DNA of 64,000 bases from Caenorhabditis remanei (lineage: Eukaryota > Nematoda > Chromadorea > Rhabditida > Rhabditidae): positions 4,154,001 through 4,218,000 of the forward strand of contig NC_071332.1 of assembly GCF_010183535.1 (NCBI RefSeq), written 5' to 3'. Below the pieces are notes generated by a model, which saw nothing but the letters and a program-made list of their open reading frames with translations, ran no database searches and was not told where the DNA came from. The translations under genes and the position numbers were made by a program. Of the stretch, positions 1 through 11,752 are shown piece by piece. How positions within the stretch are numbered: the first letter of the stretch is position 1; each line of letters opens with the position of its first letter.

Positions 1-2993
1 GGGTTGGGTGGTCAGCCAAAACGGTTGGATGAGCTTGAGAAATATGTGGATTCTGGAGACTCTTACGAGTTGGAGGAATTGTATATGGTGTCTGGATTGG
101 AAAGGAACAACAACTCGACAGTTGCGTTGACAAGGCTGATGAGTTTTTTGAAAGATGGGAGAAAAGTGGAGACAAAGGAGAATGTGAACTATTTGCAGTA
201 TTTTAAGGTGAGTGACGCCAAGATGACTGTCCAAGGCTCCTTTGGATTCTAGCCCCCAGCTTAGACACCCATGATCTGGTCGCCTAATTTAAACCTTCCT
301 TTCTTCAGCCCACGTCCAACGACTGTGTTGGCCGTCCCATCGTTAACTACTTCAACGAACGTGCTATCACAGGAGAAGCCATCTACGTCAATGATATCCA
401 GGCATACAGTAAGAATATTTTACTCTTCCCGATTCATAGACCCTCTTAGTTTCCAGACGCCGTTCATCTCGGCTTCGTTTTGTCCACAGTCCCTCATGCA
501 GAAATAGTACATGTGGACTTTTCGGAGGCGCTGAAACTAGAAGGTGTTATTGGCTATTTTGGAGCTTCGGATATCCCTGGGTGCAACACACCAGGTCTTC
601 AAAAGACAAATATCATGTTCCCTGATGATACCCCAATTTTTGCAGATAAGAAGGTAAATATAGGATTCATACTACAAACTATAAATATTTAGTTCAGGTA
701 GAATCAGTTGGTCAAGTGATAGGAGTCATTGCTGCTAACGATGTGATCCTTGCTCGAAGAGCCGCTAAACTTGTCAAAATAGAATTCAACCTGCTGAAAC
801 CGTTGACAGATTTCAAAGAAGCAAGAGATGCGGAATCCCTACACGGACGTGTTCAACATTATGGGAAAGAGGAGAAAGAATTGGAGGAGAGCTTCGGAAA
901 AGCTCAGAAAGTGTTGGAAGGAGAAGTTAGCATGGGTGGACAGGAACATTACTATCTGGAGACTCAGAGCAGTTTGGTGGTGCCAGGAGAGGGGGATGAG
1001 TTGTAAGTTTATAAGTTGTTGGACGGATCTGAACGGAAATTTGCAGAGTTGTTCACTGCTCGACTCAAGGTACAAGTTTCACGCAGTTGATGGTGGCAGA
1101 GGTTTTGAAGGTTCCAGCTCACAAGGTTATAGTGAAGGTAGGTCAAATTTGTATTGACTGTATTGAGAAAGTCAAGAGCTATATTTTTGTAGCTTTTTTG
1201 ATAGAGCTGCTAAGTTTTAAGATATGCCTCTTCAAAGTTATGGCAGACACTTTCGTTAACCCACTACGTTGAGTGTTTTTCAGACAAAACGTCTCGGTGG
1301 TGCATTTGGAGGAAAAATTAGTAACCCGGCGTGGATTGCATGCATGTGCTCCGTAGTCGCTCGGAAACTGAATCGCCCGACTTACGGATTCCTCTCAAGA
1401 GCCGATGACTTGGCTATCACTGGAAAACGGCATGGAGTGTATGCCAAGTACAAAGTCGGGATAGATTCCAAAGGGAAAGTGCAAGGGATCCATTACCAAG
1501 CATGGTTGAACGGTGGATGGTCTAAGGATCACACTGAACCGATTACCATGATTATGGGGACTTTAGTGGATGATGCGTACAATATGGGAGCGGTCCGTTT
1601 CGATGGGTACCCTGTGAAAACGAATTCGAATAGTAATACTGCATTTAGAGGATATGGAAACCCGCAAGCGAAGATGATTAACGAAGGTGTTATGAGAAGA
1701 ATCGCCCGGGAAGTTAACAAGGATGTGGAGGAAATCAAAAAACTGAATTTTGCTCGAGAAGGGGAGACTCGATACTTGGAGGATCGGATCCTCAATGATG
1801 CCCTGTTGGAGTGCTGGGATTACTGTATAAAATGGAGTGAATTTGAGAAGAGGAAGCGGGAAATCGAGCAGTTTAATCGCACCTCTCCTATTGTTAAACG
1901 TGGAATCGCAATGTCATGTGTAAGACATGGACTGCCTCTTCCAGGACATCAAGGACATGGAATCGCAAGTCTTCTTATAAATCTTGATGGGTCCGTGCAA
2001 TTATCGATTGGAGGAACTGAAATGGGGCAGGGGTTGAATCAGAAGATGTTGCAAGTGTGTAGTCAAGCATTGAATCGACCAATTGAGACTATCACCATAG
2101 TGGATACCAGTACTGATAAAGTGACGAATGCTCCAGAAACCGGTGGAAGTCACAATTCGGATACAAATGGGATGGCTGTCTTGGCGTGTTGTGAGAAGAT
2201 TATGTCAAAGTTAAAACCGATTCTGGATAAAAATGAAGGAGATTGGGAGAAGTCTGTAAGAGAGGCCTATGGGGCTTTTGTTCCATTGCAGTGTACGGAA
2301 TATGGATAGTGAGTTTGTGATTTTATACTGGTTGTGTGACAAATGTCTTGAAATACATTTTTTACTACGGAAAAGTTGTCAACTACAACAATGAAAACTA
2401 AGACATTCTCTATTGAACGATACTAAATTTGATACAAGAAAATATTTTGAAAGTGGTTTTTTTTCAGTGTCGACAGAAAGAAGTTCGGATTCAGTGACTT
2501 TGAGCCTCCTTACAACACGACTGGCGCCTGTGCCGTGGAAGTTGAAATCGACACTCTCACTGGATACAACAAAGTGCTTCGTGTAGACATTGTGATGGAT
2601 GTCGGTGAGAGTCTCAACCCAGCCATTGACATCGGACAGATCGAGGGAGCCTTCATGCAAGGATATGGGTTGGTCACTTGTGAGAAGATAACTTTCAACA
2701 ACACCACTGGATTCCTCGATCAGAATTCCGCTGGAAAATACAAGATACCAAAAGCAAGTGATGTTCCGAAAGACTTCAGAATCAAGCTACTCGGAATCAA
2801 TAAGTCTAGTGGAGCGCAAGTGTATTCCTCCAAAGGAATTGGGGAGCCACCATTGATGATGTCATGTGGAGCAGTGCATTCTGCTATCATGTATTGTGTG
2901 GATGATTGGAGGAAGGAGAATGGAATCGAGGAATTCGTCGATACGATTTCACCGTTGAGCGCCGACAAGATACAGGAGTTGTGCTCGAAGTAA
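1..2993 (+). CDS. gad-3: Aldehyde oxidase / xanthine dehydrogenase family protein, 5' end outside the window (gad-3-like)
   Basis: This is a molybdo-flavoenzyme of the xanthine dehydrogenase/aldehyde oxidase family. Exons read as 1-207, 309-408, 457-653, 698-1002, 1047-1137, 1284-2308 and 2468-2993, all in phase, giving 816 visible residues, about 60% of the usual ~1330. The 2Fe-2S and FAD domains lie upstream of the window. Seen: the GRPIVNYFNERAITGEAIYVND entry region of the molybdopterin domain begins in exon 2, then LGGAFGGK, NTAFRGYGNPQ, IGGTEMGQGLNQK and SSKGIGEPPL. The last contains the glutamate that acts as general base in this family. The residue after GGAFGGK is Ile where xanthine dehydrogenases have Glu, and the position of the second purine-binding residue (Arg880 in bovine numbering, from memory) is aliphatic, so an aldehyde oxidase-like activity is more likely than purine oxidation. 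The gad-3 name rests on remembered synteny and family only. Confidence 0.9.
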
Positions 2994-3354
2994 ATATATA
3001 AATCAGTTTTGTTGTGAATAGATTTTTTTTAACGTTTGGAATCATGCCATATAGTTTAGTAATAAATCTTATATTGGTTTTGAATCAGAACATCCCGTTT
3101 AAGAACTAGGACGGACTAGCATCTATAAAAAGATTTGCACAGAAATGTGATAGTTCCTGAAAATTGGTGGAACGTATTGGAGCCGCGAACCCCGACAGAT
3201 TGAAGACCAAACGCAACAGTTTCAAATCGTACGGTTCTAATTTGGTCCAGTTTGAGTAAATTTACAGATTTATCATTTTATTGTAAATACAACTTGATGA
3301 AAAGAACAAAAAGAATACAATTATTCATTTGAAAATTCTCCAGCACCTCACGAT
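2994..3354. other. Convergent 3' spacer
   Basis: This short AT-rich spacer separates the convergent aldehyde oxidase and PUD-like genes. It contains an AATAAA-like signal (aataaatctt near 3060) suitable for the upstream gene. No further gene is visible. Confidence 0.6.
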
Positions 3355-4488
3355 CTACTCATCATGACGGTAGAAGCTAGTCGTCGATGTTCCACTCTTC
3401 GACACGAACTGAATCTCCGACTCGAACACCTTGATTTCTGTAACTTCCCCATCATCCTCTGATCTCAACGTATGCTTCTTCCAGTCAGTACCAGCCGCTC
3501 CGGTTCCAGAGCGCCACGACTCGGTGAAGTCATCGCCTTTAAAAAATTTCAATTTAGGCATTATCGTTACGTTACCTATAATAACTTACTATCCTTATCT
3601 TTCTTCTTCAGCCCATGAACCTTCCAATTATCGGTTCCAGTTGTGAACACTCCAGTATTAAAGTTCACCTTCAACACCGTCAGTTTCTGGTTCGGTTTCA
3701 GAATATGCCATCCAGAACTCTGGACCTCATGTCCGGTATATTGGTGCATGACTTCCAGCTTGAAAATGTGTCCCGACTTGTTCTCGAGTGCAACATTCGC
3801 CCATCGTTCCGTAAGTTTAGTAATATTTAATGATTGAAGGACCAAAGGCCGCTTATACATATCAAGGTAAAAATATATATAGGAAGTAAAAATACGAAAC
3901 ATTAAAAGTTAAAATTGTTGAGAATCAGAAAATTGTCAAAGTTATATGATGCAATATGGGATTTGAAAACAATAGATGAGGGACGTTGGGGGAAAAAGTG
4001 AGAAGGGAGGGCATTCCAACAACGCAAAGTTCTGTTAATGAGAAATTGGGAACCTATTTTAGAGGAATTTGACAGGAGAGAGCGTATATGGAAATTATGC
4101 CGACGTAAATTAGATACATTAGAAAATTTTACAAAAGAAATGTTTGGAATATTATAATTATTTCTTTGGAGACAAGGAGTTTATACATGAAAGAAAGATC
4201 TAATAATAGTCTGCGCCGCTCTAGCGACTCTAAGTGACAATGTAAAAGTGAGTCAAAATAAGAGGAGTAGTTGATATGAAATTTTTTGAAAACACGAAAA
4301 ACGAAAGATTTTTGAAACGATTCTAATTTTCTAATTTGTTCTTTTGTGATAGGGGAGGAAATAATTGTGCCGTATTCTAAAAGAGGCCTAATATAGATTG
4401 TGAAACATTTAATGAAAATTTCGAAACAAGCATTTTTAAGGACATTAAAAAGAATATTTAGTTGTGGTGGTGGTGGGTCAGATGCCAT
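3355..4488 (-). pseudogene. PUD-like (protein up-regulated in daf-2) gene split by a retrotransposon fragment
   Basis: The last exon (3355-3536) and the main exon (3590 up to 3815) encode a protein clearly paralogous to the intact gene at 5875-6380. Shared blocks include HQYTG, FNTGVFTTGTDNW (versus [13 protein letters not shown]), the RSGTGA block and SGTSTTSF near the C-terminus. The expected N-terminus, MASDPPPPQ, lies at 4488-4462 and matches MSSDPAPPQ of the paralog. About 646 bp of reverse-transcriptase-containing sequence separates it from LTERWANVALENKSG. Removing that insert would restore an exon of 253 bp, one codon shorter than the 256 bp exon of the paralog and in the same phase. 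No GT donor sits at the MASDPPPPQ side, so the insert does not look like a normal intron. Exon 2 uses a weak acceptor (ttttaaag). The gene may be dead, or it may start inside the insert. The PUD assignment is by recall of the ~150-residue family and is moderate. Confidence 0.65.
3816..4461 (-). mobile_element. 3' fragment of a non-LTR (CR1/RTE-like) retrotransposon
   Basis: The minus strand at 4461-4129 encodes a C-terminal reverse-transcriptase segment. It contains FTIYIRPLLEYGTIISSP followed by ITKEQIRKLESFQKSFVFRVFKKF, the pattern typical of the thumb/C-terminal part of chordate- and nematode-type non-LTR RTs (Y-x-RP-x-LEY, then I-x-x-x-E-x-x-Q). About 300 bp of AT-rich 3' sequence follows. 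The element is strongly 5'-truncated. The hexamer tttagt occurs at both edges (3816-3821 and 4457-4462), compatible with a short target-site duplication. Confidence 0.75.
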
Positions 4489-5874
4489 TGCTTCCAGAAC
4501 TCTCTGCACAGATGGAAATCGTACTTCTGTTGTTCTCTATAAAAAGAAAACAAAAGTGGGCGGAGTCTCACGGTGTTTGTGATTATTTTGTTTCAAAAGC
4601 AGTTAACAAAGATAAGAGAAACCTTTGATCTATGTTTTAGCCAATTTCTCGAGAGCCACATCGTTCTGACGTAGAGAGACCAATATGATGGCAATATGGG
4701 GCCACCGTTCTTATCAAAAATAAAACGAGAACTTCTGATCACAGGTTTGAACAAGGCTAGAATATTGTTGGGTACGAACTGTGTCGAAACATTTTGGAAA
4801 TGAGAGAGAATAGAAGTGTGATCACTGAAATGTGTTTTGGTACGGTATATTTGGAATCAGGAAAAGAGAAGGTCCTCCAAAAGTTGAATGATTCAGAAAT
4901 ACATCGTACTTAATAGAAATATGTGGATCATATCTGAGTTTTGCAGCTCTTTGAGTTCAGAGTGAACGGCGGAGGATCATGTTTGCAGTAAAACTGCTTA
5001 TCACGATGAGACGTGTTCGAAAATCCAATTTTTCGAGGGCACCTTTTCTTGTAAAATATTTGGATGTTTCAGTACAGTTATATGTTTGAAACTCTCCCGA
5101 CGCCATGCATAATTCCAATTTTTGAAGGATTTAATAGATTAGACCAAGGCTGTCAAAAAGGCCTTGGGCCAATTTTATATCGGAGTTCCCAGCCATGGAA
5201 AATTTTCGTACTTGAGGCGGCCTTGTAGACGACCAGAAAGAATATTAGTCGATGTGCAAAAATTCACACCGTTTGGTTAATCCGCAGCATCGGCGGCCCT
5301 GAAATCCTTTCGTTTTTCAAACTCGGCTACTTCTTTATCAGTGACCTAGTACGGGCCAGATAGAGAATCGTTAATGTCCCACGGGCCGGGCTAAAATGTC
5401 GCATCCGGCCCGTAGTACCGACATAGAACCCGCCGATATCTACATATATTTTTCACCGGAGAACATGCTTGGAGCGAGTTATGAGCTGGGCCGGTTTTCT
5501 GGTATGTTTTATTTGTACGGGCCTTCTGAGAAAGTTAAACTTTTCGAAACTATTTATTATTGTCAGATAGATTTGAGTACTTCAATTGTAACTCTCTACA
5601 ATGTGTCTTGCTCGAAAAAGTTGTTAGCTTTTTTAGTAACTTTCATTTCAACGACACAATTCGTACAAACATCAAAACTTCGAATTCCCTCCCCCACCCC
5701 CCCCCCCCTTTCGTTATCTCCAATTTGTTATCTCCATTACCAAACCACAAATAAACAAAGAAAAACGCAAAGATTATGGGAAGTATAACTTGAACTTGGT
5801 GACTCCTCCCCCTACCGAAATCAGTTTAAAATGTCTCTCCGTGTCCACTGAGAATCATCCATCTGCCTGAAAAG
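4489..5874. other. Spacer between the two PUD-like genes, with a family-C repeat
   Basis: The two PUD-like genes are divergently oriented around this 1.4 kb, so both promoters must lie here. At about 5335-5480 there is a degenerate copy of the GC-rich inverted-repeat family C (gtacgggccagatag, cccacgggccggg). A C-rich tract (ccccacccccccccccc) lies near 5694. No gene is visible. Confidence 0.5.
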
Positions 5875-6380
5875 ATGAGCTCCGATCCAGCACCGCCACA
5901 AGTCACTCGTCGTTCTGCCAAAATCGATATCGACAACCAGACTGGCACCAACTTCAGATTCAAAGTGCAACATCAGTATACAGGATGGGAAACCGATGTT
6001 TCGAAAGAAGTAAGCTACAAACCGAATGAGCAGAATACTATCTTTGACAACGTGGAGTACAACACTGGATTCCTGACAACCGGTGTTGACAACTGGATTG
6101 TAGAGGGAACGAAGCTAAATCAGGAGACCGGTAAGCCATGAGAAGTTAGAAGAAGAAGTTTTCCAAAATTATAATATCGTTTTCAGTAAACGGAAAGAAA
6201 GAGCTTGTCGATGGAGCCAAGTTTCGTAGTGGAACGGGGGCGTTGTCATCGTGGAAGGTACACACGCTGACTAGTGAGGATGATGGAAAAACGACGGTTA
6301 TTCGTGTGTTCCCAACGGAAATACATTTCATTTCGCCGAGTGGAACATCTACGACTTCTTTCACTGTTGTAAAGGATTGA
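5875..6380 (+). CDS. PUD-like (protein up-regulated in daf-2) small beta-sandwich protein
   Basis: Two exons, 5875-6130 and 6187-6380, encode 149 residues, the size known for PUD-1/PUD-2 type proteins (about 150). The protein starts [20 protein letters not shown] and contains [51 protein letters not shown] and [15 protein letters not shown]. It has no signal peptide, so it is probably intracellular. The interrupted gene at 3355-4488 is a divergent paralog, with an identical intron position and phase. The molecular function of this family is not established. The family call is from memory of conserved length and pattern, so an unrelated nematode-specific family is possible; that it is a real gene is well supported by the paralogy. 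Confidence 0.75.
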
Positions 6381-7984
6381 AATGCGTTAATTTTTTTGAA
6401 TGGATAATGATTAAAGTTTCATTTTAAAATTTGGTTGAGATTTCATACTAACCGCTAAAAATTGAAATTTTTACGACCCTCTGGCGTACCGTTGACGTTT
6501 TGCAGCTTTTTGCATATTCTAGACACTTTTTACGCTCACTTGACGCTCTTTTACATCAAAACTTGTAATATCATGTCGAAAAAAAGCAAAAATTATGACA
6601 CTTTAAGCTCAAAAAATGCGTTTTTCAGGTGATTTTGAGTCGGAAATCATGTATTTCTAGTCGAAATTGTTGAAAAATAAAACTTTTGCCACTCTGGCGT
6701 ACCATTGACGCCTTTCAGCCTTTTGATTATCCAAGACACTTATTACGCTCCCTTGACGCTCTTTCACGTCAAAAATTGCGACATCATATCAAGCAATGAC
6801 AATAATAGCTATTTCAGAACGAAAATGATGATTTTAAGCTCAAAAATGAGTTTTTCAGAAGATTTTGACTCGAAAATCATGTATTTCTACTCGAAATTGC
6901 TGAAAAATGACACTTTTGACTGTTTGGCGTGCCTGCGACGTGTTTCGGTCAAAAACCAATCCGATACGATATTTTTCAGACTTGCAACAGGCCGGGCCGG
7001 GCCGGGCCGGAATGAAAATTTCCAGGGCCCGGCCCGGCCCGGCCCGGTCGGCCCGGAAGTTCAGTACTGAAAAAAATTCAAATTTTTTTTCGAAAATTTC
7101 CAGATTTTTTTTGAAAAATATTTCTTAAGAACAATCTTTTGTAGGTTTCAAAGGCTTTTGAAAAATATACTTTAGGAAAAATATGAAAAATTTTCAGAAA
7201 ATAAATTTTTGGACAAAAAATTGTAGTGAAAAAAGTTCAAAAATTCAAATCCGGGCCGGCGGGCCGGCCCGGAATCTTGCAAGTCTGATATTTTTCGATC
7301 TTCTGGCGTACCGTTGACGCCTTTCAGCCTTTTGGGTATTCTAGACACTTCAGACGCTCACTTGATGCTCTTTTACATAAGAATTGCGATATCATGTCAA
7401 AAAGTGACAGTAATAGCTATTTCAAAACAAAATTTCGGATTCGAGCTTAAAAAAAAGAGATTTTTGAGCTATTTTGACTCAAAAATCATGTTTTCGAGAA
7501 AAATCCTACCTAGAACAATTATTGATAAGAATTTCCTAAATCGGGACAACAATTTGTACCAAAAACTTACTGCACTAAAATGAATATCAGAACATGGAAT
7601 CTACATAAATCAGATAGCTTCCAAGCGATTCCAGTTATAATGAGTTCAACCTACAGTACCCTGGTTACTGTAGCTTAATGTCTTCAGGACCATAGATCAT
7701 ACTTTGAACATTTTCGAACATTTTTGTGTTCATTATAATAAATTGTGTCGATTGTTTCAATCTCTTTCATTTTTTCATTCGAATTCCAATCGGTGTTTAT
7801 ATTTTAATCATCAGAAGAGGCGTTTAGTTTCTAGGGGATTAGCTGTGTGTCCTCCCCGCTCAGTGTCCCCTTTCTTTCGACACTTTTTTATTGATCCCTC
7901 CACCTCTCACATAGTTCATTTCATTTGTTTCAATTTGAGAATTCATCGGAGGCGAGACGACGACTGTGGGCTCGAAATGCTCCA
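6381..7984. repeat. Repeat-rich spacer with ctggcgtaccgttgacgc units and (GGGCC)n tracts
   Basis: Three tandem-like units of about 220-420 bp begin near 6480, 6690 and 7300. Each has tctggcgtaccgttgacgcc(t), then ttttgxxtattctagacact, then a cacgtcaaaaattgcgacatcatgtc motif. This is family D in a variant form. A GC-rich (GGGCC/CCGGG)n tract lies at about 6978-7058, with a second at 7252-7273. No coding exon is apparent until the ATG at 7985. Confidence 0.7.
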
Positions 7985-10918
7985 ATGAGTCAGCGTTGGG
8001 TTCTCTTTTTTCTTTTTCCCTTTTGTTTTGGCACTCAGAAATATGATATGCCAAAGAAGATAGATTTGTTTAATGATATTATTTCACAAACTACTACTCC
8101 AGCGGCGCCGAAGGTGAGTGGCTCATTAGGTGAACTTTAAGGCCTTGTCACCAATTAGTGAGACTTTGTATTGCTTGAAATTTATAATAGTTGTGTAGAT
8201 CAAGTCACAATTTATATTTTTGTAGTTGACCACTTTTTGATAACTCTTATAGGTTTTGAGATACGCGCTTTCAAAGATAGTTAACTTAAACTTTAGAGGG
8301 GGGAGAGAGACGCAGAGAAGTCAGACGCTCTAGTTTCTCTGCGGTCTCTTGATTTTTACAAGATGCGTTGTGTGAGTATGCATATTGTGACAAATAATCC
8401 AGGAGATCTCAAATAAAAACTTAAACACATAACTCGATAATCTCCGACAAGTCATTTTTGCTTCCAAATTTCGTAAAATTGGTCAACTTTGACGTTCTTC
8501 CGTTGTTTCACGTAGAGCCCAAATGTGTCAAATTTATGATATTTGTGTAGATCAAGTCTCAACCTACATTTTTGTAGTTGACCGTTTTTTGATAACTCTT
8601 AAAGGTTTTGAGATACGCGCCTTTAAAGCTAGAAAGAGTGATGCTGGAGTGTCTGCCTTCTCTGCGCCCTCTATCTCTCCCCCAAGCTTTGAATCCGCTT
8701 ATCTCAAAAGTGACGTGCTATCAAAAAGTTGTCAACTACAAAAATAAAGATCGATACTTTTTCTTGTCGACCAGTATAAATTTGATCCCTGGACACCCAG
8801 CGTTAAACCTCCCTCCCCGGCTTAAAACCAGACCAACACATTTCGAATGTTTGATCTCTAAATCCATTTCCAGTGCCAATGCCTGCCACCTTCCACTCCA
8901 ACCACCCCTCCCAACTGTATTCCGTATGACTCCCGACTCCAGGCGGCAAGTCTCGAAGAAGCCATCGTCGCGTTTCCAGATCTCACCATAACTCGACAGG
9001 AGAAAACACAGTCAGCGGTACCCCTTTGGATTCTTGGAACCCATTTTTATAAAAAGTGTTTCAGATGCAGACAGCGACACTCAACAACTGCAAAACCAAG
9101 CAGTGTCGGGATTGCTATAAGGACTTGAGAAGTCAACTTCGAAAAGTGGGTCTTCTCCCTGGAACCATCGACCAAGTCTTCCATAACCAACGGAACTTCA
9201 CGACGTGCCAGAAGTACAGATTTGCAAGACAGGATAAGGGAGTTTATGAGAAAAAGAAGAAAGCCAAACAACACTATGATTGGGATTATGCGGATTGTAA
9301 GGAACATTCGGCGTTCTCATTTTTTCCTAAAATTGAAAGGTTTCAGATGATAATGACGATTCGGATTATTTCTGGGACGGAATACTTTGGAGGGAGAAGG
9401 ATAACAAGTTGAGGAACAGGATCAAGAGGGATGTGGAGGCGACGACGGCCATCTCGCAGCCGCCTAACAGTTCTGCGCTGAACTCCACTGGTATTATAGG
9501 TAGGTTGGGTAGAAAAGTACAAAATACAGTTTTTGTACTGATCAAAAGATCAAAATGTTTATTTTTTTGGAAATTGCGACTTCTTGCTAACCGGGTAAGC
9601 CGAGTTTAGTTTTGACAGATTTAACAAAATTTGGGACTGAGACACTTCAAAACTGGGACATTTCAAAACCGATACGATTTTGACAGCTGGACTTTTTTCG
9701 TGTCAAAATGACTTGGTTTTGAAATATCTTGGTTGCAAAACGTCTGGAAGTCTGAAATTTTGGAACCTATGTAATTAAGCCGGTTACTTTACAATTGCTG
9801 TCATTTCAACAAACGGAGATGAAGAAAAGATAAAGAATCGAAAACAAAGTTTAGACAGACAGAAAAAATGTCTATCTCCAAAACAACAGCCCACATTAGT
9901 GAAAAGCTGAAATTTCGTGAATTCTGAATCCCTGCTCAAATTTTTTTAACGTCAAAATTAAGGTTTTTCTGGAAGTCTGAATTTTGACATGCATCAAAAT
10001 TAGCAGAAATTTACAAGATTGTAAAGAATGATATATTTTTGCAATCTGATGATAAACGAATAAAAAGCTAAAATTTGAAAATTCTGAAAATTCAAATCTT
10101 AAAAAAAATGTCCTAATCGCGCCCAAGGTGCACCAGACATTCTACTTCCAAATAGTTTTCCTTTTCTGATTTCCCGCTCCTTTCATTCGTTTCCTTCTAA
10201 AATTAATTTCCGGGTTTTCAGATTTTCACTAATAGTAAAGAAAAGAGAAACAACCTCTCCTGTTGGGAGGTCATCATCCCAGTGAAATTCCAATCTCTTC
10301 TCTCTTCTCATTCTGATGAATCAAACATTTTCAAATTACTGACACACCAATGTTCGATAACGGCATGCAACCTTGAGAATCCCTTCTCCGTTGTAACCTT
10401 CGTTAAACCTTTCGCCCTCGCCGCTAGTCAAACCAGATGTAACAAAGAATGCGCTTTTTTTGTTCCAGGCATCCGATTTCCGATCTCTTGCACAACTCGC
10501 GGCATCACCCCAGACGGTCTGGGCACTGTCTCATTATGCAGTACGTGTTGGGTGTGGCGACGTCTTCCGAGTACCTACTATCCGGCGTATCTCAACGAAG
10601 TGGTGTGCGATTATGCGGACACATCGTGTCTTAGTGGTAGAACACCGATCACATAAAATAGAAAGAGAACACAGTTTTTTTCCAGGATACGCGTCATGCC
10701 AAACTGGAACCCAACAGCTGAATGTGTTGCGTAATGATAGTGGAAAGCTGGTGCCGGTCTCGGTATCGGCTGGCATCAATTGTGAATGTCGATTGAGTGT
10801 TGGGTCGTCGTTGGAGTCACTGGTGCTCGGGAAGGGAACGTCTTCAGCGATGCCGCCCGTTGGCGGGACATCAAGTACAAATGCGCCACCGCCGACAAGT
10901 ACAACAAGCCATCCGTAG
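7985..10918 (+). CDS. Secreted protein with C-terminal IL-17-like cystine-knot domain
   Basis: Six exons (7985-8113, 8874-9017, 9065-9296, 9347-9499, 10469-10636, 10686-10918) join in phase to 352 residues. The ATG at 7985 opens a signal peptide (MSQRWVLFFLFPFCFG). A Cys/Pro-rich stretch (CQCLPPSTPTTPPNC) and a Lys-rich linker follow, with the dibasic motif NRIKR that could be processed. The C-terminal part (exons 5-6) has CTTRGITPDGLG, then CSTCWVWRRLPSTYYPAYLNEVVCDYADTSC in overlapping order, QQLNVLRNDSGKLVPVSVSAG and INCECRL. This follows the R-x-P-x-YP-x-x-x-x-E-x-x-C, x-LRR-like and C-x-C pattern of IL-17 cytokines. C. elegans has IL-17-type neuromodulators (ilc-17.1 and relatives); which paralog this matches is unresolved. 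Intron 1 carries two family-B repeats. Confidence 0.7.
8190..8760. repeat. Two family-B repeat copies inside intron 1 of the IL-17-like gene
   Basis: Two copies start with tgtgtagatcaagtc, then tttttgtagttgaccactttttgataactctta and ggttttgagatacgcgc (split). They end with the complementary half (atctcaaaag ... aaaaagttgtcaactacaaaaataaagatc). The middle contains a cagagaagtcagacgctctagyttctctgcg hairpin-like core. This is an inverted-repeat MITE-like structure seen at several other places in the window. Confidence 0.7.
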
Positions 10919-11705
10919 TTTTGGGTTTTTTGATGAGTAGTGGATTTATTTATTCTTTTTTGTTAGAAACTTGTGAATAAATGTTTGATACACACTAAAA
11001 TCACCATTTTTGTAGTTGACACCTTTTTAACAGCTCTTCTAGGTTTTTAGATATGCGCCTTGAAAGTTTCCAGTATGAAACTTTGACAGCGTATATCTCA
11101 AAAGCTAGATGTTTAATCGAACAACCGTAATTTACAAAAACAAAGTTTTAGTTTTAATCTACATTTTTGTAGTTGACAACTTTTTTATAGCTCTTCACGC
11201 TATCGAGATATGCGTCCGCCAAAGAACCGGAGGGTGCAGAGAAGCTAGTGTGTATGACTTCTCTGCGTCTCTCATCTCTCGGTATCTGAAAACGCCAAAA
11301 TATTTGAATTTATTCTAAAAACATTACACAATTCAACTATCCTCCTTGTCCTTTTCTTTCCCCATTTCCTCCACTCAGCCGCCAAAAAGCGCGTCTCCCT
11401 CCGTTATTCAAGGTGAGATTATAGCGATAAATGAATGGCATTCGTGACAAAACCCTTATGAAACGAAGAGGGTGTTAGACACTCCGAAGACTTCCTATAG
11501 CTTCTGAGAGAACGACCTTGGCGGACCGGCGACGAAAACGATTTCTTCCCCGCTTGCCACCCCGGTTGTTTTTTGCTTCGCTTATCAACATCTGCTGAAT
11601 TTTGTTACGTGCGTTAGGGTACCGCCTACTTTTACTATGGAATTCGACAAGAGACTGTGTAGATTGGAGAGACACTACTACCGGTGGCAGAAATGATTTG
11701 GGTGG
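10919..11705. repeat. Spacer before collagen 1, with family-B repeats
   Basis: A family-B inverted repeat occupies roughly 10990-11290: tttttgtagttgacacctttttaacagctc at the left, gtatatctcaaaagctag in the middle, and a second head with ctttttttatagctc and gagatatgcgtc. The rest, up to the TATA box of the first collagen gene, shows no coding potential that I trust. Confidence 0.6.
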
Positions 11706-11713
11706 TATAAAAG
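11706..11713 (+). promoter_or_regulatory. TATA box of collagen gene 1
   Basis: TATAAAAG lies 40 bp upstream of the ATG at 11753. All three collagen genes share a TATAAAA(G) box followed by an aaggcaccaaggctttcaktcATG leader, which indicates a common, strongly expressed promoter architecture. Confidence 0.75.
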
Positions 11714-11752
11714 GGAAGGGTAGCGCCGTAGAAGGCACCAAGGCTTTCAGTC

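Noticed and set aside
6975..7060. GGGCC/CCCGG stretch as a CpG island or promoter
   Set aside because: The same block recurs at 7252, 28778 and 37765 next to unrelated sequence, so it is a repeat.
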